DNA from: Lewinellaceae bacterium | GTDB lineage: Bacteria > Bacteroidota > Bacteroidia > Chitinophagales > Saprospiraceae | Direction of reading: 5' to 3' | Assembly (NCBI GenBank): GCA_024644235.1 | Contig: JAHELJ010000001.1 | Coordinates: 1-35,527, forward strand | Length of the DNA: 35,527 nt | In this document: piece after piece, positions 1-10,176 of the stretch | Numbering within the stretch: position 1 is the first letter of the stretch | Layout: the number at the start of each line of letters is the position of its first letter | The notes under the pieces: model-generated | The model's database searches: none | The model's input: the letters and a program-made list of their open reading frames with translations, nothing else | Told to the model about the DNA's origin: nothing | Translations under genes and position numbers: made by a program

Positions 1-999
1 TTGATCCACTACATGAAGGTGGTAAATGGTGCTATCATCAATACCTATAATGCGGAACTGGAACTCAAAATCGCCGAAGAAGCTGAAGACTTGCTGACCT
101 ATGCGATTCCCCGCATCCGGGAAAAATTCAATAGCGTGGCAAGGGAGGTCATTGTACCTCTTTCCCTATCTCTGGCAGACGATAGTATCAAGATCGTGGT
201 GCCACGAAAAGGAGACAAGAAAAACTTGCTTGATCTCTCCGAAAAAAATCTGCAATTTTTCAAGTTGCAAAGGAAACGCGAGGAAATAAACCGCAAGCAA
301 CGTCAATCTCATGCCGAACGTATTCTCAAGACGATGGCTTCAGATCTTCAGCTGGATCAATTACCATATCACATCGAATGTTTTGATAACTCAAATACTC
401 AGGGCTCACATCCGGTTGCATCCTGTGTGGTGTTTAAGAATGCCAAACCCGTCAAAAGGGAATATCGGCATTATAACATCAAAAGTGTAGAGGGACCAAA
501 TGACTTCGCCTCAATGGAGGAGGTGGTTTTTAGAAGGTATCGGCGTTTGCTTGATGAGGAGGAATCGTTGCCACACTTGATCATCATAGATGGAGGTAAG
601 GGCCAGTTGAGCGCTGCCGTGAAAAGCCTGAAAGTGTTGGGCATAGAACATAAAATTGCGGTGATTGGTATCGCGAAGCGGTTGGAAGAGATATTCTTTC
701 CTGGAGATTCACTCCCGCTTTACATCAACAAAAAATCAGAATCTCTTAAACTGATTCAGCAGTTGCGAAATGAAGCGCATCGGTTTGCCATTGGATTTCA
801 CCGGCAGAAGAGATCTCAAAAATTCACAGATACAGAACTTACAAAAATCAAGGGTATTGGTAAAAAGACAGCCGAGAAGCTCCTTACAGAGTTTAAATCA
901 GTTAAACGGATCCGTAAGGCAAGCCAGCGCGAGCTGGCCACGGTGGTTGGCAGGCGGAATAGTCATCTTGTATACGAACATTTTCATGAAGAGGAGTAA
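1..999 (+). CDS. uvrC: UvrABC excinuclease subunit C, C-terminal part (5' end outside window)
   Basis: This is the C-terminal 332 residues of UvrC, the nuclease subunit that makes the incisions in nucleotide excision repair. The full protein is usually about 600 aa, so the GIY-YIG domain and UVR motif lie upstream of the window and residue 1 here is not a real start. Visible parts are the RNase H-like endonuclease domain, with conserved acidic positions at ECFDNSN (Asp129), GPNDFA (Asp168) and IIIDGGKGQ (Asp197), the NEAHRFAIGFHRQ histidine segment (260-268), and a C-terminal helix-hairpin-helix DNA-binding region around LTKIKGIGKKTAEKLL. The reading frame is intact to a TAA stop. The next gene starts inside its last 14 bases, which suggests cotranscription. 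Family assignment is secure. Confidence 0.97.
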   Translation: MIHYMKVVNGAIINTYNAELELKIAEEAEDLLTYAIPRIREKFNSVAREVIVPLSLSLADDSIKIVVPRKGDKKNLLDLSEKNLQFFKLQRKREEINRKQRQSHAERILKTMASDLQLDQLPYHIECFDNSNTQGSHPVASCVVFKNAKPVKREYRHYNIKSVEGPNDFASMEEVVFRRYRRLLDEEESLPHLIIIDGGKGQLSAAVKSLKVLGIEHKIAVIGIAKRLEEIFFPGDSLPLYINKKSESLKLIQQLRNEAHRFAIGFHRQKRSQKFTDTELTKIKGIGKKTAEKLLTEFKSVKRIRKASQRELATVVGRRNSHLVYEHFHEEE

Positions 1000-3262
1000 T
1001 AGTTTGTTGTATTTACTTGGCGCGGTCTTGATGATCAGTTGCCAAAAAGTTGCTGAGCCCGTATCATATGGCAAAGCAGATCTTATTGACCCGTTGATTG
1101 GCACTGGAGGTCATGGTCATACTTATCCGGGGGCTACTGTGCCCTTTGGTATGGTGCAGCTCAGTCCGGATAATGGCATGAGCGGCTGGGACTGGTCTTC
1201 CGGCTACCATTACAACGATAGCATCATTGTGGGGTTTAGCCACACCCACCTAAGTGGAACCGGCATTGGAGACCTGTGCGATATCATGTTGATGCCAGTG
1301 GAGGGTGATGTCGATCTAGGAAATGCGCCATCTGATCCCAGGGAAAGGACCTATGCCGCAAAATATTCCCATGAGGACGAATCTGCATATGCAGGTTTGT
1401 ACCAGGTGAATCTTGGAAATGGGATAGGCGTCGAGCTGACTGCTTCCGAAAGAGTTGGCATGCACCGGTATCACTTTCCTACTCAAGAAAGAGGAGTGGT
1501 GATAGACCTGGAATATGCCGTGAATTGGGACCAGCCCACTTCTACTAGCATACGAATGACGGGAGATTCCAGCTTGGTTGGCTATCGGTATTCGACCGGA
1601 TGGGCAAAGGATCAGCGAGTGTACTTTGCTGCGCGATTCTCAGACAAGATCCAACAGCTGACTGTGTATGACAGTGCAGGAGAGTTGTCAAACAATGGAA
1701 GCTGGCAGTCATCAAAGCTGATGGCAAAACTCCTATTTCCTCAGGGTGAGCAACCGCTGCTGGTGAAGGTCGGCATTTCTTCAGCATCAATCGAAGGTGC
1801 GCAGAAAGCGTTGGAGGAAGCTCCTGGCTGGGATTTCGAACTGTGGGCTGATAAAGCAAGATCACAATGGTCTGAGGAGATGGAGCGATTCACTATTGTT
1901 TCGGATGATCAAGAAAGATTGCGATCATTTTACACTGCTTACTATCATACTTGCCTGGCGCCTATCTTGTATGCCGATGCACTGGGAAACTATAAAGCTG
2001 CTGATGGCACCGTTTCCTCAGTTTCATTCGACAGATATGATATATTTTCCTTGTGGGACACCTTCCGTGCAGCTAACCCTTTGTTTACGATCACGCAGCC
2101 CCATCGGGTGACTAATTTCGTGCAATCGATTCTGGCTCATTATCAGGAATCCGGACTGCTACCGGTCTGGTCATTGTTGGGTAACGAGACCAATACCATG
2201 ACTGGTTATCACGCCGTGCCGGTGGTCCTGGACGCGTACCTCAAAGAGCATAGAGGATTTGATGCAGCTCAAGCGTATCAAGCGATGAGAAAGAGTGCCA
2301 TGCAAGATATACGAGGCAGCGATCATTACCGGAAATATGGTTATATCCCGCATGATCTGGATGGCCAGTCGGTGACAAAAACACTTGAGTACGCCTATGA
2401 TGATTGGTGTGTAGCCCAAATGGCTTTCGTAGTGGGTGAAATGGAAGACTACCAGTATTTTATGGATCGATCTCAGAGTTATCGAAACCTGTTTGACCCT
2501 GGCTCTGGCTTCATGCGAGCCAAACTGAGCAATGGCAGTTGGAAGACGCCTTTTGACCCGGCCTATGCCGATCATAATTTCGAGGTGGCTGAATACACTG
2601 AAGGCAATGCCTGGCAACATTCGTGGTATGTACCGCACGACGTAGCTGACCTTATCCAGCTGCATGGTGGTAATGAGTCATTTATAACCAAGCTCGACGC
2701 TATGTTTGAGGACACAACTGGTATCAAAGGTGCCAATGCCAGCGTGGACATCACCGGATTGATCGGTCAGTATGCCCATGGAAATGAGGCAAGCCATCAT
2801 ATTCCTTATCTCTACAACTACGCGGGGGTGCCCTGGAAAACCCAGGAAAGGGTACGTGAGATTTTGAAAACCCAGTATAGTGCCAAACCCGATGGACTGG
2901 CAGGCAACGAAGATTGCGGGCAAATGTCTGCCTGGTATATCTTTAGCGCCCTGGGATTTTATCCGGTAAATCCAGCCGAAGGTGTCTATGTTATAGGTAG
3001 TCCATTATTTCCCCGGGTTGATATCGATGTAGGGGATGGGAAGAGGTTCAGAATCAAAGCTTTATACAATACACCTGAGAATATCTATATCCAGGCAGCT
3101 ACGTTAGATCAGGATCCACTTACCCGGTCATTTCTTTGGCACTGGGAAATCATGCAGGGAGGTGAACTGGTGTTAGAAATGGGACCCCTGCCAAATTACC
3201 TTCATTGGTCAGATCCGGACGCCTTCCCACCTTCTGCAAGTGATCCGGATCGGGACTTCTAG
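986..3262 (+). CDS. GH92 family alpha-mannosidase-like lipoprotein
   Basis: This predicted 758-aa exported lipoprotein belongs to glycoside hydrolase family 92, whose characterised members are calcium-dependent exo-alpha-mannosidases acting on mannans and N-glycans. The ATG at 986 is chosen because it gives a clean lipoprotein signal peptide ending in MISC (Cys19). The frame is open further upstream, but only inside uvrC. The mature N-terminus carries the family hallmark DPLIGTGGHGHTYPGATVPF. The C-terminal catalytic domain has HGNEASHHIPYLYNYAG (from about residue 598) and GNEDCGQMSAWYIFSALGF (from about 640), and the length is typical of the family. It overlaps uvrC by 14 bp and is followed 65 bp later by a VCBS gene. 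Linkage (alpha-1,2, 1,3, 1,6 or other) cannot be told from sequence. Family: very sure. Substrate: inferred. Confidence 0.93.
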   Translation: MKRSNSLLYLLGAVLMISCQKVAEPVSYGKADLIDPLIGTGGHGHTYPGATVPFGMVQLSPDNGMSGWDWSSGYHYNDSIIVGFSHTHLSGTGIGDLCDIMLMPVEGDVDLGNAPSDPRERTYAAKYSHEDESAYAGLYQVNLGNGIGVELTASERVGMHRYHFPTQERGVVIDLEYAVNWDQPTSTSIRMTGDSSLVGYRYSTGWAKDQRVYFAARFSDKIQQLTVYDSAGELSNNGSWQSSKLMAKLLFPQGEQPLLVKVGISSASIEGAQKALEEAPGWDFELWADKARSQWSEEMERFTIVSDDQERLRSFYTAYYHTCLAPILYADALGNYKAADGTVSSVSFDRYDIFSLWDTFRAANPLFTITQPHRVTNFVQSILAHYQESGLLPVWSLLGNETNTMTGYHAVPVVLDAYLKEHRGFDAAQAYQAMRKSAMQDIRGSDHYRKYGYIPHDLDGQSVTKTLEYAYDDWCVAQMAFVVGEMEDYQYFMDRSQSYRNLFDPGSGFMRAKLSNGSWKTPFDPAYADHNFEVAEYTEGNAWQHSWYVPHDVADLIQLHGGNESFITKLDAMFEDTTGIKGANASVDITGLIGQYAHGNEASHHIPYLYNYAGVPWKTQERVREILKTQYSAKPDGLAGNEDCGQMSAWYIFSALGFYPVNPAEGVYVIGSPLFPRVDIDVGDGKRFRIKALYNTPENIYIQAATLDQDPLTRSFLWHWEIMQGGELVLEMGPLPNYLHWSDPDAFPPSASDPDRDF

Positions 3263-3327
3263 CCGGATGGGATTCCTGACCAATCATAAATGGAACTGAC
3301 TATTGATTTGGTTTTGTCGCTGAAGCC

Positions 3328-6300
3328 ATGTGTATCAATACAAAAGTTCCTTTGAACCGGGGTAGCTTCAAGTTTGTGTCGAGGAAAAATTCCGATATAT
3401 CAAAGCTTTTCTGTAAAAAGCTCGTCGAGATCGTAAATTTGGTGCTTGTGAATCTATCAGCAATTTCATCAGTAAAGGATCTGCAGCGATACGTTGTTGC
3501 AGTCCTTGTCCTCTTTACGATCGGCAGCTGCCAGAACTCAGACTCGTATTCTTCCGATGCTTTGTTCCTGAAGCTTTCGTCAGACCAAACGGGAATAGAC
3601 TTTACCAACCAGGTCGCCGACCGGGAAGACTTCAATATCATTTCTTATCGCAACTTTTACAACGGCGGAGGAGTGGCCATCGGTGATCTGAACAACGATG
3701 GACTGGCGGATCTCTTCTTCACCGCCAATATGGAGTCAAATCGGCTTTACTTTAATGAGGGGAGTTGGAGATTTAGAGATGGAACCGCATCTGCTGGAGT
3801 AGCAGGAACAAAGGCCTGGAGCACTGGTGTATCCCTCGCAGATATAAATGCTGATGGATGGTTGGATATCTATGTCTGCAACTCAGGTGATCTGGAGGGT
3901 CGAGATAGAGCGAATGAATTGTTCATAAATCAAAGGGATGGAACTTTTCGGGAGGAAGCTCATGTATACGGACTGGATGATCCAGGATATTCCACCCATG
4001 CTACTTTTTTCGATTACGACGGCGACGGTGATCTCGATTGTTACATGCTGAACAACAGCATCAAAAGACCAGACCGGGTCGCCCTCTACGAAAAGAGCCG
4101 GGAAATCAGAGATACGTTAGGCGGAGACAAATTATATCGAAACGATGAAGGATATTTTTCTGATGTTAGTGAAGAGGCGGGGATCTATTCCAGTGAAATC
4201 GGATTTGGTCTGGGAGTTTCGGTGGGTGACCTCAATGGAGACTTTTGGCCGGATATCTATATAAGTAATGATTTTTTTGAACGGGACTATTTGTACCTCA
4301 ATCAACAGGATGGGACTTTCCGGGAAGCATTGGAATCCTCTGTTCAATACACTTCGCTTTCCAGCATGGGCTCAGACATCGGCGACCTGGATAACGATGG
4401 GGATCAGGAGGTATTTACCACTGATATGTTACCTGGTACCAATAGTCGTCTCAAGACGATGACAGATTTCGAGCCGTACTATGTAAATGATGTAAAGTAT
4501 CAGTCAAACTATGGCTTCCAGTATGTTCAAAACTGTCTCCAGGTGAATCTTGGTGATGCTACGTTCTCGGAGGAAGCCTATATCTCGGGCGTAGCCGCCA
4601 CAGACTGGAGTTGGGGGGCACTCATGTTCGACTTTGATCTCGATGGATTGAGAGACATCTACGTAAGCAATGGCATCCTGCATGACATAACTGATCACGA
4701 TTTTCGGGACTTTGTTTCCGACCGGCAAAACATCTTGAACATTATAGCAAATGCAGAAGATGGAAATCAAAAGGGTGTATTGGACTACCTGCCCTCTCAG
4801 CCTATATCCAATGCGGCGTTCATGAATCGAGGACACTTGAATTTTGAGAATCAAAGTGACGTTCTGGGGCTTGGCGAACCTTCCTTCAGCAATGGATCCG
4901 CTTACGGTGATCTAGATAACGATGGTGATCTTGATCTCGTGGTCAATAATATCAATATGACCTGTTTTATCTATCAGAATCAAGCCACCACACACGGAAA
5001 CCACTTTCTTAAAATCCGGTTTAAGGGAAATGAGTCAAACCCTTTCGGAGTTGGCGCTGGTGTGAAGGTCTGGACAGGTTCTGACATGCAACAGATGGAG
5101 TTGTATCCTGCCCGGGGTTTTCAGAGCTCTATGGAGCCTGCACTTGTGTTTGGCCTTGGTCAATCTGAAATCATCGATTCCATGTTGGTGGTTTGGCCCG
5201 ACGGGCTTTCAAAGAAATATGGATCTGTTCCGGCAGACACCATCATAACTCTGACCCAGGTAGATGCCTCAGATTCTTATCAGCGTGGGGGAATTGCTGA
5301 GATTCCATTACTTGAAGAGGTTTCTGGCTTAGTACCTGAGATCAGGCATATGGAAAATGACTTCAATGATTTTCAGTATGAAGTACTGCTACCTCACAAA
5401 CTGTCCAATGAGGGACCGAAAATTTTGAAAGGTGATATCAATAAAGATCAGTTGGAGGATTTCATCTTGCTGGGTGCAGCTAATGATCCGGATAAGGTCT
5501 ATGTCCAGACGAGTGCAGGCACATTTCGACGAACGATTCAGCCACAGCTTGATCTCGATGTGTCGTCTGAAAGCAACTGTGGAGCACTTTTCGATGCGGA
5601 TAATGATAATGATCTGGATCTCATGATTGGTGTGGGTGGAAATGAGTATCAAAAGGGATTCGCATCCTTTGCCGTACGGTTTTATCGCAATGATGGCCGG
5701 GGTAATTTCTCCAAAGATGTCATGGGGGCTCCTCAAGCCGGTGGAAATCTCTCATGTATACGGCCTGCTGATTTCGATAGAGATGGTGATCTGGACGTTT
5801 TTCTAGGCGCCAGAGTTGTACCGGGAAACTATGGACTGATGCCACGCAGTTTCCTGCTTTTGAATGAAGGCGGTGCCATTTGGCGGGATGTAACCAAAGA
5901 ATTGACGGGCAACCTGGGCATGGTGACCGACGCGGTATGGACGGATCTAAACGGAGACCATTATCCCGAGCTGTTGGCAGTGGGTGAATGGATGCCGATC
6001 ACTATCATTCATAACGACCGTGGCGAATTGGTTTCCAGGTCAGTTATACCTAACAGCCATGGCTGGTGGAACTGTATCGAGATGGCAGATTTGGATGGGG
6101 ATGGAGATGCTGACTTTGTCATTGGTAACTGGGGCAAAAACTCCAAGTGGCAAGCCGATAGCGAAAGGCCGATTAAGATGTATGTCAAAGATTTCGATTC
6201 TAACCAAAAATCTGAATTCATTATCGAGTGGTTTGCCCCGGAGGAATCCAGATCTTATCCCTTTGCCACCAAAATGGATTTGACCAGTCAGCTGCCTCAT

Positions 6301-6783
6301 CTGCGAAAAGTGGCCCTCAAATACGAGACATACGCAGATCTAACCTATGATCAGCTGTTTAGCCAAAGTGAGAGAACAGGTGCGGATGAGTTTGTAGTGC
6401 ATACTTTGGCCACTTCAGTGCTGTGGCAGGAGGATTCCCTATTGCAACTGCAAGAACTACCGCGATCTGCCCAATTAGCCCCGGTGTACGCAAGCGAGAT
6501 TGCTGATCTCGACAGCGATGGTGCATTGGATATCGTTCTTATGGGTAACCAATATGGTCTCAAGCCCGAAATTGGAAGACAAGATGGCCATGGAACAGTT
6601 TTGCTGGGTAAAGAGGGATTGCTAGAATTCCTTGCCGCCAATCCGCATTTAAGCGGTTTGAAAGTGAAAGGTGAGGTCAGAGATATTGCTACTATTGAGA
6701 TTGAAGGAGAGATGATTATTATCATTGGAAGGAACAATGATCAAGTGCTGTTCTATAAAATCAGGGAATTAGAGGATAGCTAG
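3328..6783 (+). CDS. VCBS1: FG-GAP/VCBS-repeat lipoprotein with ASPIC/UnbV domain
   Basis: This large surface-type protein (1151 aa from the ATG) resembles the CRTAC1/VCBS-repeat proteins common in marine Bacteroidota; its biochemical function is unknown. Two sets of FG-GAP repeats with DxDxDGxxD calcium-binding loops (such as GDLNNDGLADLFF, DYDGDGDLD) form predicted beta-propellers at about residues 100-540 and 680-1100. They are separated by an ASPIC/UnbV domain at about 557-645 (FLKIRFKG...ARGFQSS...VVWPDG). GEWMPITI and GWWNC motifs lie in the second propeller. The start is uncertain: a lipobox IGSC sits at Cys68 from the ATG, far inside for a signal peptide. A GTG at 3448 would place it at Cys28 and may be the true start. 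It lies directly upstream of SusC/SusD in the same direction. Unlike VCBS2 and VCBS3 it lacks a C-terminal extension. Some databases label such proteins 'RNA-binding', which is misleading. Confidence 0.88.
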   Translation: MCINTKVPLNRGSFKFVSRKNSDISKLFCKKLVEIVNLVLVNLSAISSVKDLQRYVVAVLVLFTIGSCQNSDSYSSDALFLKLSSDQTGIDFTNQVADREDFNIISYRNFYNGGGVAIGDLNNDGLADLFFTANMESNRLYFNEGSWRFRDGTASAGVAGTKAWSTGVSLADINADGWLDIYVCNSGDLEGRDRANELFINQRDGTFREEAHVYGLDDPGYSTHATFFDYDGDGDLDCYMLNNSIKRPDRVALYEKSREIRDTLGGDKLYRNDEGYFSDVSEEAGIYSSEIGFGLGVSVGDLNGDFWPDIYISNDFFERDYLYLNQQDGTFREALESSVQYTSLSSMGSDIGDLDNDGDQEVFTTDMLPGTNSRLKTMTDFEPYYVNDVKYQSNYGFQYVQNCLQVNLGDATFSEEAYISGVAATDWSWGALMFDFDLDGLRDIYVSNGILHDITDHDFRDFVSDRQNILNIIANAEDGNQKGVLDYLPSQPISNAAFMNRGHLNFENQSDVLGLGEPSFSNGSAYGDLDNDGDLDLVVNNINMTCFIYQNQATTHGNHFLKIRFKGNESNPFGVGAGVKVWTGSDMQQMELYPARGFQSSMEPALVFGLGQSEIIDSMLVVWPDGLSKKYGSVPADTIITLTQVDASDSYQRGGIAEIPLLEEVSGLVPEIRHMENDFNDFQYEVLLPHKLSNEGPKILKGDINKDQLEDFILLGAANDPDKVYVQTSAGTFRRTIQPQLDLDVSSESNCGALFDADNDNDLDLMIGVGGNEYQKGFASFAVRFYRNDGRGNFSKDVMGAPQAGGNLSCIRPADFDRDGDLDVFLGARVVPGNYGLMPRSFLLLNEGGAIWRDVTKELTGNLGMVTDAVWTDLNGDHYPELLAVGEWMPITIIHNDRGELVSRSVIPNSHGWWNCIEMADLDGDGDADFVIGNWGKNSKWQADSERPIKMYVKDFDSNQKSEFIIEWFAPEESRSYPFATKMDLTSQLPHLRKVALKYETYADLTYDQLFSQSERTGADEFVVHTLATSVLWQEDSLLQLQELPRSAQLAPVYASEIADLDSDGALDIVLMGNQYGLKPEIGRQDGHGTVLLGKEGLLEFLAANPHLSGLKVKGEVRDIATIEIEGEMIIIIGRNNDQVLFYKIRELEDS

Positions 6784-6805
6784 ACTGATATTACTTTGAT
6801 TTAGA

Positions 6806-6838
6806 TTTGTTTGAAAGTGACAGATTTCTGTATCTTTC
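6806..6838 (+). promoter_or_regulatory. Candidate Bacteroidota promoter upstream of susC
   Basis: A TTTG at 6806-6809 is followed after 21 bp by TATCTTTC (6831-6838), a 7/8 match to the -7 consensus TAnnTTTG; an overlapping TTTG at 6810 gives a 17-bp spacer. Transcription would start near 6845, leaving a leader of about 80 nt before the susC ATG. Pattern match only. Confidence 0.35.
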
Positions 6839-6856
6839 GATCGCTCAAGAGGAAGT

Positions 6857-6877
6857 GTCCCTCCCAGGGATTCTTTT
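6857..6877 (+). terminator. Small hairpin plus T-rich tail in the susC leader
   Basis: TCCCT (6858-6862) and AGGGA (6866-6870) form a 5-bp stem, extended by a G.U pair, followed by TTCTTTT. It lies 75 nt after the VCBS1 stop and about 50 nt before the susC start. It could be a weak terminator for VCBS1 or an attenuator in the susC leader. The short stem keeps this tentative. Confidence 0.25.
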
Positions 6878-6925
6878 GGAACTGTTATAATCTATTTGTT
6901 TGACAATCAAAATTGGAATGAAAGC

Positions 6926-9900
6926 ATGAAATACTACTACCGTATTTTTAAGCATGTTTTTGCTTTAATGCTGGCGTTTCTACTCGGAACTCAGATCAGT
7001 TTTGCCCAATCCCGGTCTATCACCGGTGTGGTATCTGACGAGTCTTCGGGTGATCCGCTCATTGGAGCTACAGTCATAGTCAAGGGCACTACCGTTGGTA
7101 CGGTGACTGATCTTGATGGTGCTTACACATTAGAGGCCAGTACGGGAGATGTATTGGTATTCTCTTATACCGGATACACAGCTCAGGAGATCACCGTGGG
7201 TGTCTCTGACATGATTGACGTGGCGATGAGCCAAGGTGTAGTCATTGATGAAGTCGTAGTGACTGGGTATTCTACCCAACGCAAACGTGATATTATCGGT
7301 GCTGTTGCCGTCGTGAAAACCGATGAAATGAATCAGGTCACCGCAGCTAGTTTCTTGCAGAAACTGGAAGGACGCGCAGCGGGATTGACAGTCTCCACCG
7401 GAGGTGCTCCTGGCGCCAGATCGACAGTAAGGGTACGAGGCATATCTTCGTTCCAGAATAATGATCCACTGTACATCATCGATGGTGTACCGGTGCAGGA
7501 TGCATTCAATAATATGATCAACCCAAGTGACATTGAGTCGATGCAGGTATTGAAAGATCCTTCAACTGCTTCGATCTATGGTGCCCGGGCGAACAATGGG
7601 GTGATCATTATCACGACTAAGAAGGGACAGGCCGGACAGGTGAAAGTCAACTACAATGGATATGTAGGAACCCAGAGTCCGGTAAAAGGCATGGATGACT
7701 TCCTGATCCAGGATCCGCTCGATTATGCTGAAGTAGTACGACTCAGTCACGTCAATGGTGGCCTGGATGTACCCACCAACATATTTGGAGATCCAAATAA
7801 TCAAAGTATTCCCAGGTACCTCTGGCCAAATGATGGGGTAAATCAAACCCAGAGCGTGGATGAGAGCTCCTACTCATTCCCGGGTAATCTGATCATGCCA
7901 TCCAGTCAGGGAACCAACTGGTGGGATGAGGTCTTCGATCCCTCCATTGTACATGATCACAACTTGTCGGTATCCGGAGGAAATGAATTCAGTACGTTCA
8001 ATATCTCTGCCGGATACTACGATCAGGACGGTACAGCGAAACACACCTGGTGGAAGCGTTATTCACTGAGAGCAAACAGTGAGTTCCGCGCAGGAAAATT
8101 CACCTTTGGAGAAAACTTCTCCATTGCCCGGTCGCAGAATGTGGACGGAGGTTTTGGAAGTCAAGGCGAAGGTAGTTTTATCGGGCAGATCATAAAGATG
8201 CAACCGGTTATACCAGTATATGATATTGGAGGCGCCACGGCAAACCCAATCACCAATGAAAGCAGGTACTTTGCCGGAGCCAAGGCCAATGACCTGGGTA
8301 ATGGCAGCAATCCGATTGCTGTCCTATTCAAGGATAGAAATAACACGTTTACAGCCAACCGGGTGCTGGGTAATGTATTTGGCCAGTGGGAAGTGATTCC
8401 AGGCCTGGCAGTGCGTACCAGCTTTGGTATTCAGTATGATGCCAATAAGGATAAGCGATTTGGATTCCCAACTCCGGAAAACAGTGAGCCCTCGACCGTC
8501 TACAGTTTAACGGAAAACAACTTTGAAAACACGAACTGGACCTGGACCAACACCGCCACGTACAACCGTACATTTGGTGAAAATCACAATTTCACCTTCT
8601 TAGCGGGATATGAGGCGATCCAGAACCGCAATACCTTCCTGGAAGGTTCAATTGCCGGATGGGTCACCACCGATATCAATGCCTGGTACATCCAGGATGC
8701 TTTGGCAGACCCTGGCACCAAGCAGGTATTTAGTAATGGTGGAATCAGCTCTCTGGCTTCTCTGTTCGGAAAAATTGACTATGCGTTTCAAAGTAAATAT
8801 TACCTGAGTTTGACGATCCGTCGTGATGGATCATCAGCCTTTGGAGAAGAAAACCGCTACGGGGTGTTCCCTGCAATTAGTGCGGGTTGGAGGCTATCCG
8901 ACGAGGCCTTTATGGCCAATGTAGGCTGGTTGGATGACCTGAAGATTCGTGGAGGGTGGGGGATTACTGGTAACCAGTCGATCCCTGCCGGACGGGTATT
9001 TAACCAATTCGGTGGTAGTACCACCAGTTCTTTCTATGATATTACTGGTTCAAACAGCTCTTTGAGATCAGGATTTATCCTGACCTCCCTTGGTAATCCA
9101 GGTTTGAAGTGGGAAGAAAACATCTCCACTAATATTGGTTTGGACGCTTCTCTTTTTGCCGGCCGATTGACTTTGGTATTCGATGTTTATCAGCGAACAG
9201 TGGATGGACTATTATTTAATCCTGCCCTTCCTGCGACAGGAGGTAACGCAGCGCCACCATTTGTAAACATCGGTGAGATGGATAACAACGGATGGGACCT
9301 GACAATAGGATATCGTGGTAATCTTGGGTCAGAATTGAGATTCAATACCGATCTTAATATAGGCCACTACAAAAATGAAATCATAAGTATTGATGGTGTA
9401 CAGGATTTCTTCTTCGGAAACTTTGGTGGTCGCTTGGGTAACATCATCATCAACCAGGTAGGTGGTGAAATTGGTGCCTTCTACGGGTTCAAAACCGATG
9501 GCCTTTTCCAAAGCCAGGCGGAAGTGGATGCTCATGCTACCCAGGATGGAGCCGCTCCCGGCCGTCTTCGATTCGTCGATGTAAATGGAGATGGCGTGAT
9601 TAATCTTGATGATAAAACTGACATTGGAAGTTATCATCCGGATCTTACTGCCGGACTGGGATTGGGCTTCAATTACAAGAATTTTGACGCGAACATCTTT
9701 CTTTTCGGCTCGTTCGGTAACGATATTTTCGACATAGGCAAGGAATTCACGATCTTCCGACTGTTTAGAACCAATGTTCGTACTGACGTGTTAACCGATA
9801 GTTGGAGTGAATCGAATCCGGGTGCAAGTATTCCCAGACTCGATCAAAATGACCAATTCAGCAGTGCTGCCAGTGATTTTTATGTGGAAGATGCATCGTA

Positions 9901-10159
9901 TATCAGAGCTAAGAATTTGACGCTGGGATATACCTTCCCAAGTGATTTGTTGAGCAGATTGGGTGTATCGAATCTGAGAATCTATCTGCAAGCTGAGAAC
10001 TTGTTTACGATCACAGATTACAGCAATATTGATCCAGCTTTGCCAACGATTGATCGAAACGAAAATGGTGTAAACGTAACAGATCAATCGGCTGGGGTGG
10101 ACAGAGGTACGTATCCGGCGAATCAAATTTTCATGTTTGGTGTAAACGCATCATTCTAA
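6926..10159 (+). CDS. SusC/RagA-family TonB-linked outer membrane protein
   Basis: This 1077-aa TonB-dependent outer-membrane transporter is predicted to import oligomers captured by its SusD partner. The ATG at 6926 is preferred over an upstream TTG because it begins a normal signal peptide ending ISFAQ. Domains in order are the carboxypeptidase-D-like regulatory domain (about 28-105, [19 protein letters not shown]), a TonB-box region ([17 protein letters not shown]), the plug domain ([19 protein letters not shown]), the SusC signature [20 protein letters not shown], and a long beta-barrel ending in an aromatic-terminated strand (MFGVNASF). No N-terminal FecA-type secretin/TonB signalling domain is visible, so direct sigma-factor signalling is not expected. 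It is followed 17 bp later by susD, almost certainly on one transcript. Substrate unknown. Confidence 0.96.
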   Translation: MKYYYRIFKHVFALMLAFLLGTQISFAQSRSITGVVSDESSGDPLIGATVIVKGTTVGTVTDLDGAYTLEASTGDVLVFSYTGYTAQEITVGVSDMIDVAMSQGVVIDEVVVTGYSTQRKRDIIGAVAVVKTDEMNQVTAASFLQKLEGRAAGLTVSTGGAPGARSTVRVRGISSFQNNDPLYIIDGVPVQDAFNNMINPSDIESMQVLKDPSTASIYGARANNGVIIITTKKGQAGQVKVNYNGYVGTQSPVKGMDDFLIQDPLDYAEVVRLSHVNGGLDVPTNIFGDPNNQSIPRYLWPNDGVNQTQSVDESSYSFPGNLIMPSSQGTNWWDEVFDPSIVHDHNLSVSGGNEFSTFNISAGYYDQDGTAKHTWWKRYSLRANSEFRAGKFTFGENFSIARSQNVDGGFGSQGEGSFIGQIIKMQPVIPVYDIGGATANPITNESRYFAGAKANDLGNGSNPIAVLFKDRNNTFTANRVLGNVFGQWEVIPGLAVRTSFGIQYDANKDKRFGFPTPENSEPSTVYSLTENNFENTNWTWTNTATYNRTFGENHNFTFLAGYEAIQNRNTFLEGSIAGWVTTDINAWYIQDALADPGTKQVFSNGGISSLASLFGKIDYAFQSKYYLSLTIRRDGSSAFGEENRYGVFPAISAGWRLSDEAFMANVGWLDDLKIRGGWGITGNQSIPAGRVFNQFGGSTTSSFYDITGSNSSLRSGFILTSLGNPGLKWEENISTNIGLDASLFAGRLTLVFDVYQRTVDGLLFNPALPATGGNAAPPFVNIGEMDNNGWDLTIGYRGNLGSELRFNTDLNIGHYKNEIISIDGVQDFFFGNFGGRLGNIIINQVGGEIGAFYGFKTDGLFQSQAEVDAHATQDGAAPGRLRFVDVNGDGVINLDDKTDIGSYHPDLTAGLGLGFNYKNFDANIFLFGSFGNDIFDIGKEFTIFRLFRTNVRTDVLTDSWSESNPGASIPRLDQNDQFSSAASDFYVEDASYIRAKNLTLGYTFPSDLLSRLGVSNLRIYLQAENLFTITDYSNIDPALPTIDRNENGVNVTDQSAGVDRGTYPANQIFMFGVNASF

Positions 10160-10176
10160 GATTAAATCCAAAAAGA

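Noticed and set aside
770-985. N-terminal extension of the GH92 frame into uvrC
   Set aside because: The frame is open, but the stretch overlaps conserved UvrC sequence and would bury the clear lipoprotein signal that begins at 986.
2171-2665. 164-codon minus-strand open frame inside the GH92 gene
   Set aside because: It lies fully opposite conserved GH92 sequence and has no recognisable features.
8610-10126. Several short open frames inside susC on both strands
   Set aside because: All fall inside conserved TonB-dependent receptor sequence and show no features of their own.
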